From GCA-016699835 sp964543905 (GTDB lineage Bacteria > Planctomycetota > Phycisphaerae > Phycisphaerales > UBA1924), in assembly GCA_964543905.1 (NCBI GenBank), contig CAZIZO010000015.1, positions 12,892 through 76,891 on the forward strand: 64,000 nt of DNA. Direction: 5' to 3'. The notes below the pieces were generated by a model, which did not search any database, was not told the origin of the DNA, and saw only the letters and a program-made list of their open reading frames with translations. How positions within the stretch are numbered: position 1 is the stretch's first letter; every line of letters starts with the position of its first letter. Positions 9,660 through 18,245 of the stretch are shown in pieces. Both the position numbers and the translations under genes were made by a program.

Positions 9660-9869
9660 CATTCTCGGGCGTCGAAATTCCCGACGAACCAAGAATCCCG
9701 GCGCATCTGACATTCGTATTACGGATGGGTTCCGACAGTCCTACCCCAGGGATTCAATTGGACCGAGGGTGGGAGGGCCGGTACCCTACGTTTCAAGTTG
9801 GCATCCCGTCGAAGGCGGGCGATGCGATTTTCTGGTCACCTTGCCCGAGAGGGCGCAAAGGAGCACGAC

Positions 9870-10175
9870 ATGAAGAAGGCTTTGATCGGTGGGTTGTTGG
9901 TCGCGGGTCTCATCGGCCTCGCGGGCTGCCAGAGCAACAAGAGCAGCGCGAACATGGGTGCGGTGGGCGAGAAATCCTGCAGCACCAAGACCGAATGTTG
10001 CCAAAAGAAGGACGCGAGCGGGAACATGGGCGCCGTGAGCACCAAGTCCGAGTGCTGCAGCAAGAAGGCCGCCACCGGCAACATGGGCGCGGTGAGCGAG
10101 AAGAGCGAGTGCTCCTCGAAGGCTTCGACCTGCTCGACCAAGACGACCTGCACGACCGACAAGAAGGTCAACTAA
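9870..10175 (+). CDS. Small Cys-rich repeat lipoprotein
   Basis: The 101-residue protein begins with a lipoprotein signal peptide ending in the lipobox 'LAGCQS' (Cys20), so it is probably membrane-anchored after export. The mature part consists of three degenerate repeats of about 22 residues, each opening with 'NMGAV(G/S)' and carrying Ser, Lys, Glu and one to three Cys ('KSECCSKK'). It has about a dozen Cys in 80 residues and no recognisable fold; metal binding or a disulfide-rich structure is possible. ATG 9870 follows AAAGGAG; an upstream in-frame extension to 9798 is unlikely. I do not recognise the family. Confidence 0.8.
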   Translation: MKKALIGGLLVAGLIGLAGCQSNKSSANMGAVGEKSCSTKTECCQKKDASGNMGAVSTKSECCSKKAATGNMGAVSEKSECSSKASTCSTKTTCTTDKKVN

Positions 10176-10200
10176 CGCCTTTGAACAATGTGATCGAAGC

Positions 10201-10230
10201 ACGCCCATCGCGAGCGCGGTGGGCGTCTTT
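10201..10230 (+). terminator. Terminator-like hairpin after the Cys-rich lipoprotein
   Basis: A 7-bp stem (acgccca / tgggcgt) encloses a GC-rich 12-base loop and is followed by CTTTGCTTT. It lies 25 bases after the stop. The short T-run makes it a moderate terminator. Confidence 0.6.
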
Positions 10231-10297
10231 GCTTTGGCTTCGGAGGGACGACGTCGAGGTTGACGGCGCGGTATGCTCATGGGTGGGTGGTAGGGGA

Positions 10298-10891
10298 ATG
10301 GACGTGACCAACGCACCACAGAACAAGCCGGACGATGTGACGCGCGTTCTTCGACGAGCGGCGGCGGGCGATCGAAGCGCGACGAACGAACTCTTCCCCG
10401 TGGTGTACGAGGAGTTGAGGCAGATCGCGGCGCGATTCCTTGGGAGCGAGCGAGCGGGGCACACGTTGCAACCGACGGCGCTGGTGAACGAGGCGTATCT
10501 GCGACTGATCGGGCCGAACGAGAGCGGATGGGAGAGCCGGGCCCACTTCTTCGGAGCGGCGGCGCAGGCGATCCGTCGCATACTGGTGGACCACGCCCGC
10601 ACCAAGCAGGCGGCGAAGCGAGGGGGGCACCTGGAGCGCGAGAGTCTCGCGTTGGATTCGATCGCGGGCGAGGTCGAGAACGTGGACATGGTGGCGCTCG
10701 ACGAGGCGATGGAGAAACTCGCGAGGTTGGACGCGCAGAAGGCGAAGGTGGTGGAGTTGCGGTTCTTTGGCGGGTTGACGGGCGAGGAGACGGCGACGGC
10801 GCTGGGCGTCTCGGCGAGCACGGTGGCGCGGGATTGGCAGTTTGCGCGCGTGTGGCTGAAGCGCGAGTTGGAAGGGAAGGGTGAGGGCTGA
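10298..10891 (+). CDS. ECF-type RNA polymerase sigma factor (acidobacterial/planctomycetal type)
   Basis: A 197-residue ECF sigma factor with region 2 ('LFPVVYEELRQIAARFL') and region 4 ('VVELRFFGGLTGEETATALG', 'VSASTVARDWQFARVWLKREL'). 'HTLQPTALVNEAYLRL' is the hallmark of the ECF family common in Acidobacteria and Planctomycetes (TIGR02999-like). ATG 10298 follows GTAGGGGA. Its TGA overlaps the ATG of the following Ser/Thr kinase by one base, so the two are translationally coupled, and the kinase probably controls this sigma factor or its output (inference from the common pairing). Confidence 0.93.
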   Translation: MDVTNAPQNKPDDVTRVLRRAAAGDRSATNELFPVVYEELRQIAARFLGSERAGHTLQPTALVNEAYLRLIGPNESGWESRAHFFGAAAQAIRRILVDHARTKQAAKRGGHLERESLALDSIAGEVENVDMVALDEAMEKLARLDAQKAKVVELRFFGGLTGEETATALGVSASTVARDWQFARVWLKRELEGKGEG

Positions 10892-13314
10892 TGCCCGTGG
10901 ACTTCCGGCGTGTGGAGGAGGTCTATTTCGCGGTCGCGGGGCGTCCGGCGGGGGAGCGGGCCGCGATGATGGAGGCGCTGTGCGGGGCGGATGTCGAGTT
11001 GCGGCGTGAGGTGGAGTCCTTGCTGCGTCACGAGGACGGCGCGGGAACGTTCCTCGCAACGCCGGCGCTCGCGGATGGTTTGGCGACGAAGGCGCTCGGG
11101 GAACTGGCCCCCTCGGCCGATCGGGACGATCTGATCGGGCAGCGCGTCGGGAAGTATCGGGTGGAGGCGAGGATCGCCTCCGGGGGCATGGGCACGGTGT
11201 ACCTGGCGGTGCGCGCGGACGACCAGTTTGAGCAGCAGGTGGCGCTCAAGGTGGTCAAGCGCGGGATGGACACGGAGGAAATTCTGGCGCGATTCAAGGC
11301 GGAGCGGCAGACGCTGGCGCAGTTGAGCCACGAGAACATCGCGAGGGTGATGGATGGTGGGATGACGGGGGATGGGCGTCCGTATTTGGTGATGGAGTAC
11401 GTGAAGGGGGAGGCGATCGATGACTATTGCCGACGGAAGGGGTTGAACATCGACGAGCGGTTGCGGTTGTTTCGGCAGGTGTGCGAGGGGGTCCGGTACG
11501 CGCACCAGAATCTGGTGGTCCACCGAGATCTGAAACCCGGGAACATCCTGGTGACGGAAGAGGGCGTGCCGAAGTTGCTGGACTTTGGCATCGCGAAGGT
11601 GCTGACACGGACACGAGGTCCGGATGTGACGGCGGCGACGGAGCGCCGGCTGACACCGGAGTATGCGAGCCCGGAGCAGATTTCGGGGGCGATGGTGACG
11701 ACGAGCAGCGACGTGTACTCGCTGGGCGTGATCCTCTACGAGTTGCTGGCGGGGCGTCGCCCGTTCGAGTTTGGCGGGGCGAACGCCACGCGGATCGAGC
11801 ACGTGGTGCTGCATGCGGAGGTGGAGAGGCCGAGCACGGCGGTGTTGCGTGGACCGGGCGGAGGAGACTCGAGAGGGGGAGCGCTTCGGATCGCGAAGCA
11901 ACTCAGGGGCGATCTGGACACGATCGTCCTGGCGGCGATGCACAAGGACCCGGGCAGGCGATACTCGTCGGTCGAAGCACTTTCGGCGGACATTGATCGG
12001 TTCTTCAAGGGCCTCCCGATCTCGGCACAGAAAGACACGCTGGGGTATCGGGTGCGGAAGTTCGTGCGGCGGAATACGGCGGGCGTGGTGTTCGCGGGGA
12101 CGGCGCTCGTGCTGATGGGCGGGGGCGTCGGCGGGATCGTGTGGCAGTCGCGGATCGCGGCGCGGGAGCGGGATCAGGCGCTGGAGGCACGGGACGCGGC
12201 GGAGGAAAATGCGGAATCGATGCAGGACGCGTGGGCGGCCTTCGATCCGGAGCGTGGGGGAAAGGAACTGCGGTTCGAGGATGTCATCCGTCGGCTGGAG
12301 TTGCGTGTGGAGACGGAGATGCGGGATCGGCCGCTGGTGCAGGCGAACGGGCTTTCGGCGCTCGGGCACGTCTACATGAATCTGGGCGATGCGGCGAAAG
12401 CGGAGGAGTACTTCCAGCGGTCGTATGACCTTCGGCGGGCGAGGCTGCCGGAGGGGCACCACGACCTCGGGGAGAGCAAGTTGGAGCAGGCGGAGTTGGC
12501 CTTCTCGAAGCGAGAGTTGGAGCGTGCGGAACCGCTGGCGCGGGAGGCGTTGGCGATCTTCCGGGCGCAGGCGAGGCCGAGGAGCGTGGACACGAGCGAG
12601 GCGCTGAACGATCTGGGGACGATCTTGCGGGCGTTGGGGAGGCTGGAGGAGGCGGAGGCGGCGCACCGGGAGGCGATGAGCATCCGTGAGGACGTGGCGG
12701 GTCGGGAGAGCCGGCTGTATGCGGAGAGCCTGAACAACCTGGCGAACGTGATGAGGTCGAAGGGGGACGCGGCGCGAGCGGTGGAGTATGCGACGGAAGC
12801 GCTGGAGATCCGGCGTCGTGTCCTGGGGGAGGAAGCGCCGATGGTGCTGCAATCCATGCAGAACCTGGCGGTGCTGATGGATGAGGCGGGACGGTATGAG
12901 GAGTCGAAGGCGCTGTTCGAGCAGGTGATCGAGCGGGAGCCGAACAAGTTTGGGGAGGAGAATCCGTCGCATGGGACGACGCTGCGGAACTATGGGGCGA
13001 TGCTGATGCGGAAGGGGGACCTGGGGGATGCGGAGCGGAGGTTGCGGCGGGCGGATGCGATCCATCGGGCGGGGTGGAAGGAGACGGACCCCAGGCGGTG
13101 GGCCACGACGGCGCTGCTGGGGCGATGCCTCGTGATGCAGGGGCGCTGGGCGGAGGGGGAGGCGCTGCTGCGCGAAGCGGTGCCGAGGTTGGCGAAGGGG
13201 ACGAATCGAGAGAAGCAGGAGGAAGCGTCGGCGCGAGCGGCGTGGGGCGCGGCGCTGCGTGTGTTGGGGCGCGAAGGCGAGGCGGACCGGGTGGAGCGAG
13301 GCATGAACGAATAG
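10891..13314 (+). CDS. Ser/Thr protein kinase with TPR sensor domain
   Basis: An 807-residue membrane kinase. The kinase domain (about 86-370) has the glycine loop 'IASGGMGTVYLAV', catalytic Lys in 'VALKVVKRG', 'VVHRDLKPGNILV', 'LLDFGIAKV' and 'YASPEQ'. One membrane segment follows near 398-420 ('AGVVFAGTALVLMGGGVGG'), then a short coiled-coil and at least seven TPR units to the C-terminus. Its N-terminal 85 residues resemble the short domain often preceding these kinases. It overlaps the upstream sigma factor by one base, forming a two-gene signalling unit. Confidence 0.93.
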   Translation: MPVDFRRVEEVYFAVAGRPAGERAAMMEALCGADVELRREVESLLRHEDGAGTFLATPALADGLATKALGELAPSADRDDLIGQRVGKYRVEARIASGGMGTVYLAVRADDQFEQQVALKVVKRGMDTEEILARFKAERQTLAQLSHENIARVMDGGMTGDGRPYLVMEYVKGEAIDDYCRRKGLNIDERLRLFRQVCEGVRYAHQNLVVHRDLKPGNILVTEEGVPKLLDFGIAKVLTRTRGPDVTAATERRLTPEYASPEQISGAMVTTSSDVYSLGVILYELLAGRRPFEFGGANATRIEHVVLHAEVERPSTAVLRGPGGGDSRGGALRIAKQLRGDLDTIVLAAMHKDPGRRYSSVEALSADIDRFFKGLPISAQKDTLGYRVRKFVRRNTAGVVFAGTALVLMGGGVGGIVWQSRIAARERDQALEARDAAEENAESMQDAWAAFDPERGGKELRFEDVIRRLELRVETEMRDRPLVQANGLSALGHVYMNLGDAAKAEEYFQRSYDLRRARLPEGHHDLGESKLEQAELAFSKRELERAEPLAREALAIFRAQARPRSVDTSEALNDLGTILRALGRLEEAEAAHREAMSIREDVAGRESRLYAESLNNLANVMRSKGDAARAVEYATEALEIRRRVLGEEAPMVLQSMQNLAVLMDEAGRYEESKALFEQVIEREPNKFGEENPSHGTTLRNYGAMLMRKGDLGDAERRLRRADAIHRAGWKETDPRRWATTALLGRCLVMQGRWAEGEALLREAVPRLAKGTNREKQEEASARAAWGAALRVLGREGEADRVERGMNE

Positions 13315-13390
13315 TCCGAGTGCGCTGGTGTGAGGGGGCGGCGCGTGCAACAATGATGCGGGGGGGAGCCAAGGAATGGAAGGACGCGCC

Positions 13391-14308
13391 ATGCTCAATC
13401 TGAGGAACATCGTGGTGGGATTGGATTACTCGGCGCACGCACGGGCGGCGCTCGCGCAAGCGAAGCGGTTGGCGACCAAAACGGGCGCCACGGTGCATGC
13501 GATCCACGTGGTGGAGTCGCTCGCGATGTCGGACATGGGTGAGGCAATCAACAAGACGCTGGAGCAGATCAGCGAGCACTTTGTGGGCGTCGCGAGGAAC
13601 TATGTGGCGAAGGCGGCCAAGGAGGTGGGGTTCGGCGATGGCGAGTTGCGAGTGCATGTGGAGGTCGGGGCGCCGCTGCCGGCGATCAATCGGCTGGTCG
13701 AACAGGTAAAGGCGGACCTGCTCGTGGTCGGACGTACGGGGAGCACGTCGCAGGCGCGAGGCATCGGAGGTCTGGCGTTCAAGTGCGTGCGGGCCACGCC
13801 GACGCGGGTGCTGGTGCTTCACGGCGAAGAGAAGGGGGCATTCCATCGCGTGGTGGCGGCGACGGACTTCTCGGAGTTTGCGGGGGAAGCGTTGCGAGAG
13901 GCCGTAGGGCTGGCGAAGGTGGAGGGCGCGGAGTTGCATGTGGTGCACGTGCGGAAGCCGGAGTTGGCGGTGCCGTTGGGGGATCCGCTGCTCACGCCCC
14001 CGGTGTGGCTGGGAGATCAGAAGGAACTAGACGCGGCGGCGGACCGGATGGCGAGGCGGAAGGTGGAGGCGGCGGTGGTGCCGTTCGAGGCAGCGATATC
14101 GGGGTTGAAGGTGATCCGAGCGGTGACGACGCACGCGAGCGCCGGGCTGGGGTTGCTGGAGTATGCCGAGGGCGTGAAGGCGGACGTGATCGTCATGGGC
14201 ACGCTCGGGCGTTCGGGTTTGAAGAAGTTGCTGCTGGGAAGCACGGCGGAGCGCGTGGTTCGGGAGGGCGGTTGCGCGGTTCTGGCGATCAAGCCGACGG
14301 GCGGTTGA
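13391..14308 (+). CDS. Universal stress protein with two Usp domains
   Basis: A 305-residue protein made of two UspA folds in tandem (about 1-150 and 151-305). Domain 2 ends with the canonical ATP-binding motif G-x2-G-x9-G-S/T ('GTLGRSGLKKLLLGST'); domain 1 has 'GRTGSTSQARGIGG', a looser version. Such proteins bind ATP and help survival under stress. ATG 13391 follows GGAAGGACGCGCC; an ATG five codons earlier lacks that spacing. It stands alone downstream of the kinase. Confidence 0.92.
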   Translation: MLNLRNIVVGLDYSAHARAALAQAKRLATKTGATVHAIHVVESLAMSDMGEAINKTLEQISEHFVGVARNYVAKAAKEVGFGDGELRVHVEVGAPLPAINRLVEQVKADLLVVGRTGSTSQARGIGGLAFKCVRATPTRVLVLHGEEKGAFHRVVAATDFSEFAGEALREAVGLAKVEGAELHVVHVRKPELAVPLGDPLLTPPVWLGDQKELDAAADRMARRKVEAAVVPFEAAISGLKVIRAVTTHASAGLGLLEYAEGVKADVIVMGTLGRSGLKKLLLGSTAERVVREGGCAVLAIKPTGG

Positions 14309-14586
14309 ACGGCCGAGCGGTTGATTGGGGAAGCGAGGGGGCGAGTTCTCGCACGTTGGCAGTTGGGGCAAGTTGGCGAGACTTGGCAAGCAGATCAACT
14401 ATCGGAAGTGCGTTGCGAAAAATGCAGTTCCGATGAGTCGAATTACGCGCAAAATTCCGGCATTTTGCTGGCAATTGCTGAAACATGATGCATGTTTATG
14501 TGGAGTCCGCCCGGCGGCTCGGGGTGCGCCCATGGTTGGCGTGCCTGTTCGGTTGCGCGAAGAATGATCTACGTAGGAGAAGAGTT
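14309..14586 (+). promoter_or_regulatory. Leader region of the PEP-CTERM gene with two dyad elements
   Basis: This 278-base gap is much more AT-rich than its surroundings. It contains an 11-base imperfect inverted repeat (14401-14411 with 14424-14434, one mismatch, loop including GCGAAAAAT) and a perfect 7+7 dyad aaacatg-ATG-catgttt at 14481-14497, which looks like an operator for a dimeric regulator. The gene's Shine-Dalgarno (GTAGGAGAAG) lies just before 14587. Binding protein unknown. Confidence 0.45.
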
Positions 14587-15264
14587 GTGAAGAACTGGAA
14601 ACTCGCGGGTGTTGTGGCGGGCTCGCTTCTGGGGATGTCCGGCGTGGCGGTTGCGGGTCCGGACTGGATCGAGCAGGGCGATGCCGGGCCGATCTTCTCG
14701 AACGCGCAGCGGATTCTGGGCGTGGGGCAGGTCTCGTCGATATCGGGAACGCTGAGCGACGGGTTCTTGACGCCGGACTTGGAGGACGTTTACCTGCTGC
14801 GAATTTCGCAGCCGACGATGTTCTCATTCGACTTCAGCATGGCGCAGTTTGATTGCCAGGCGTGGCTGTTCAACGTGACGCAGGCGAACGAGTTGTTCGG
14901 ATTGCTCGCGAACGACAACGTGAACGGGAACGCGGCGTGGTCGTTGATTGCGGGTCCGTCGACGGACGGGTCGGGCGCGCAGGTGACGCAGCCGGGCGTG
15001 TATGCATTGGCGATCACGGGTCTTGGGCGAGTGCCGGTCAGCCGGACGGGGGCGATCTTCAATATCGCGTCGCCGACGGAAGTGTCGGGCCCGGACGGCC
15101 CGGGCGGGCTGAACCCGCTGGAGTCGTGGCAGGGTGATGGGCAGACGGGCGAGTACACGATCATGACGCGTGGCGTCGAGTTCTTCGACGTGCCGGCGCC
15201 GGGCGTGGCGGGTGTGATGCTGGGTGGGTTGGTGCTGGCGTCTCGCCGGCGTCGCGTGGGCTGA
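14587..15264 (+). CDS. Secreted PEP-CTERM-like anchored protein
   Basis: A 225-residue exported protein with an N-terminal signal peptide ('LAGVVAGSLLGMSGVAVAG') and a C-terminal sorting tripartite signal: 'VPAPG', a hydrophobic stretch ('VAGVMLGGLVLA') and a final 'SRRRR' cluster. This is the planctomycete variant of PEP-CTERM, normally cleaved by an exosortase (none seen in this window). The middle is beta-rich and resembles pre-peptidase C-type domains ('QPGVYALAITGLGRVPVS'). It starts with GTG, chosen because TAGGAGAAG lies eight bases upstream. Its stop is one base from the stop of the convergent kinase gene. Confidence 0.85.
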   Translation: MKNWKLAGVVAGSLLGMSGVAVAGPDWIEQGDAGPIFSNAQRILGVGQVSSISGTLSDGFLTPDLEDVYLLRISQPTMFSFDFSMAQFDCQAWLFNVTQANELFGLLANDNVNGNAAWSLIAGPSTDGSGAQVTQPGVYALAITGLGRVPVSRTGAIFNIASPTEVSGPDGPGGLNPLESWQGDGQTGEYTIMTRGVEFFDVPAPGVAGVMLGGLVLASRRRRVG

Positions 15265-15265
15265 G

Positions 15266-18046
15266 TCACTTGGAAGGCGAGGGCTTCTGGTTGGCGAGCG
15301 AGTGGAGTTGGTCCGCTCGCTCGCGTTCTCCCTGCGCGAGGTAGAACGTACGGAGGCGGGTCGCGGCCGCCGCGGTCTGTCGGCTCTGGTCGCCCTTGAG
15401 CGTTCGGATCTTGGAGAGACTGGAGACTAGGAGTGGGGCGGCCTCGTCTGGGCGTGCAAGGGCGGCGAGACACTCGCCCAGACGCCCTTCGATATGGGCG
15501 ACGACCAGTGGGGCTGGGGGGCTGCACTCCTGGGCGACCTTGAGGGCGGTTCGCCAGTGGGTCACGGCGGATTCGAACTTGCCTTGGGCAAAGAGCACGC
15601 GGGCCATGGTGTCGTTGGCGTCGGCGAGATCTGGATGATCCGCTCGACGTACCTGCGTGTAGAGGTCGAGGGCTTCGCTCGCGTACGCGGAGGCCTCGTC
15701 GAGGTGCCCGAGAGCGAGATGGGCTTGGGCGACGGCGCACTTGGCGGCGGCGACGGAAAAATGGCGTCCATTCAGGGCTTTGGTGCGTTCTTCGCGGATG
15801 CGGAGGGCGCGGGAGAAGTGGTCGAGCGCGCCGGAGGCGTCACCTCGTTCGAGGAGGAAGGCGGCGAGGTTGTACGATGCGGCGGCGGTGCCGTCGTCCT
15901 TGTCGCCCTTGACGCGGGTGATCATCTCGAGCGCCTGGCGGAAGAGGTTCTCGGCGGTGGCATCGTCCTCGGCTTCCTGGTAGCACTTGGCGAGGTTGTT
16001 GAGCGACGCGGCGACCTGCTCGTGCTCTTGGCCGAAGAGGCGGCGTCGCATGTCGAGGGCTTCGGTGTACAACTCCTTCGCCTCGGGCACCCGCCCTTGG
16101 CGAAGTCGGCAGGCGGCGAGGTGCGTGAGGCTCAGGGCGATGTCGCGATGATCGCCCGGGAAGAGGCGGCGACGCATGGCGAGCGAGCGCACGTAGTACG
16201 ACTCGGCCTTGTCATACTGTCCGTCCCACCAATACGCGGCGGCGAGGTTGTGGATCACCTCGGCGGACTCGGGGGACTCTTCGAAGAGACCGGCTTTCTC
16301 GCTCACCTCGACGGCGCGGGAGAGGTTCGCGATCGCGCGGCGAAAGAGCCCGAAGCGCATCATCGTTTCGCCGAGCGTGGCGCGAATGTCCGACTCGGTC
16401 TGCGGCGTGGAGGGCGGGGTCTTGTCGAGCCGATCGCTCGCCTGGGTGAGCATCTTGTCTACCGAGACGGCGGCTTGGTTCTCGTCCACGGCGGACTTCA
16501 GGATGTTCGACAGGATGCGGTAGTTTTCCTGGGCGCGTTTGAGGTTGTCTTCGGCCTTGGACTTCTGGCGGTCGGCCTCGGCGGCGCTGGACCTGGCGAT
16601 GGCGGCCTGCTCCTTCGCGTTCCTGGCCTCGTCGTTGGCACGCTTGGTCTCGGAAAGGATCTGGAGGATGAGCGTGGTGGAAACCGCGACGAGGGTGACG
16701 GAGGCGACGGCGATCGCGGTGGAGAGGGCGCGATTGCGCTGGACCCAACGCCAGGATCGCCCCACGGGCCCGACTCGACGCGCGATGATGGGCTCGTGGG
16801 CGAGGTAGCGTTTGATGTCGGCGGCGAACTCGCCGGCGGTGGCGTAGCGGTTGTCGGGCTTCTTCTCGACGGGTTTGAGGAGGATGGCGTCGATGTCCTT
16901 GTCGAGCCCCTTGCGGATTTTGCTGGGGAGGGTCGGCTCTTCCTCGGCGATCCAGTGGAGGATTTCCTTGAGGGACCCGCCCATACGGATGGGGAGTTCG
17001 CCGGTAATCAGTTCGAAGAGGATGGCACCGAGGGCGTAGACGTCGGTGCGGACGGAGGTTTCTTCGTTCTTGCCGGCGGCCTGCTCGGGGGACATGTAGG
17101 CGATCGTGCCGAGGAGTTGTCCGGGCTGGGACATGGTGAGCCCGAGTTTGCCGTGACCTTCCTTGCCGGTGTCGTCTTCGACGAGTTTGGCGAGCCCGAA
17201 ATCGAGGAGGTGGGGCTGTCCGGCGTGATCGACGATGATGTTGGAGGGCTTGAGATCGCGGTGGAGGATGCCGCGCTGGTGGGCGTAATCGACGGCGTCG
17301 CAGATCTGGATCATCATGCGAAAGGCGTCGTGGATGTTGCACTGCCCGGCGGGCATGGCGAGATCGAGAGGGCGTCCCTCGACGTACTCCATCACGTAGA
17401 AATACTTGCCCTTGCGGACGCCCGAATCGATGATGGAGACGATCCCGGGATGCTGGAGGCGAGCGACGACCTCCACCTCACGTTCGAATCGCTTTCGGGC
17501 GGCCTCGGAGGCGAGGGCGGCGTCGAGCATGAACTTGATGGCGACGCGGCGCCCCGTGGACTGCTGATAGCCTTCGAAAACAACGCCCATGCCGCCACGA
17601 CCCAGGCAGGAGATGATGTCGTAGCCGTCGATTTTGGGCAGGGGTGTGGGGTCGGAGCGATTGACGCTGGTCGACGAGACGGAACCGAAAGCGCTGGGGC
17701 TCGCGGGTGCGGCCGAGGCGCTGACTACGGGGGTGGGCGCTGCTGCCGCCGACGCGGGATCAACGGTTGGAGCAGGGATTGCGGCACTGTCGAGAGTCGC
17801 ACGCTCGCTGTTGGATTCGTGGACATCGTCGAACTGGGCGGTGGACTTGTGGGCTTCGTCGGCGATCAGGCGAATGGTGGTCGCCCGCGTTTGCATGTAC
17901 TGAGCGTCGCTGGCGGGGAGGTCGAGGACGTCGTCGACGGAGACGCGTTCGCCCTTGGAACGGCGTTCCCAGAATCGGCGTGCCGCGCTGGCCGCCTTGG
18001 ACGGCGGGTTCGCGGGGGCGCGATGGGGGCCTTCGGACGTGGTCAT
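15266..18046 (-). CDS. Ser/Thr protein kinase with TPR repeats
   Basis: A 926-residue transmembrane kinase. After a 140-residue Ala/Pro/Ser-rich N-terminal region comes the kinase domain (about 142-410): 'LGRGGMGVVFEG', 'VAIKFML', 'ILHRDLKPSNIIV', 'LLDFGLAKL', 'YMSPEQ'. A membrane helix follows ('AIAVASVTLVAVSTTLIL', about 460-478), then a coiled-coil and about ten TPR units to the end. The domain plan is the same as the 10891-13314 kinase, but sequences differ. No sigma factor adjoins this one. Confidence 0.93.
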   Translation of the reverse strand: MTTSEGPHRAPANPPSKAASAARRFWERRSKGERVSVDDVLDLPASDAQYMQTRATTIRLIADEAHKSTAQFDDVHESNSERATLDSAAIPAPTVDPASAAAAPTPVVSASAAPASPSAFGSVSSTSVNRSDPTPLPKIDGYDIISCLGRGGMGVVFEGYQQSTGRRVAIKFMLDAALASEAARKRFEREVEVVARLQHPGIVSIIDSGVRKGKYFYVMEYVEGRPLDLAMPAGQCNIHDAFRMMIQICDAVDYAHQRGILHRDLKPSNIIVDHAGQPHLLDFGLAKLVEDDTGKEGHGKLGLTMSQPGQLLGTIAYMSPEQAAGKNEETSVRTDVYALGAILFELITGELPIRMGGSLKEILHWIAEEEPTLPSKIRKGLDKDIDAILLKPVEKKPDNRYATAGEFAADIKRYLAHEPIIARRVGPVGRSWRWVQRNRALSTAIAVASVTLVAVSTTLILQILSETKRANDEARNAKEQAAIARSSAAEADRQKSKAEDNLKRAQENYRILSNILKSAVDENQAAVSVDKMLTQASDRLDKTPPSTPQTESDIRATLGETMMRFGLFRRAIANLSRAVEVSEKAGLFEESPESAEVIHNLAAAYWWDGQYDKAESYYVRSLAMRRRLFPGDHRDIALSLTHLAACRLRQGRVPEAKELYTEALDMRRRLFGQEHEQVAASLNNLAKCYQEAEDDATAENLFRQALEMITRVKGDKDDGTAAASYNLAAFLLERGDASGALDHFSRALRIREERTKALNGRHFSVAAAKCAVAQAHLALGHLDEASAYASEALDLYTQVRRADHPDLADANDTMARVLFAQGKFESAVTHWRTALKVAQECSPPAPLVVAHIEGRLGECLAALARPDEAAPLLVSSLSKIRTLKGDQSRQTAAAATRLRTFYLAQGERERADQLHSLANQKPSPSK

Positions 18047-18245
18047 TCCTTCATCCTACGCGATCGGGGGGATGGGTGGGCGTGCGAAAACCGAACGAGG
18101 CAGGGCTCGCGGTTGGGGGATTCGTGGATAGGGAAGCGTTGGGGGGCGAGGGTCTACAAAGGCAGGGCACACATTCAACGAGATGGAGGGTCGAACGCTC
18201 ACGCTCGGGCACGATGTGTGGCTCCGGAGAGGGCTACAACTCGTC

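Noticed and set aside
10168..13410. A very long minus-strand open frame (1080 codons)
   Set aside because: It is antisense to the sigma factor and kinase genes and is rich in Arg/Pro/His, as expected for the complement of high-GC codons. No domain is recognisable.
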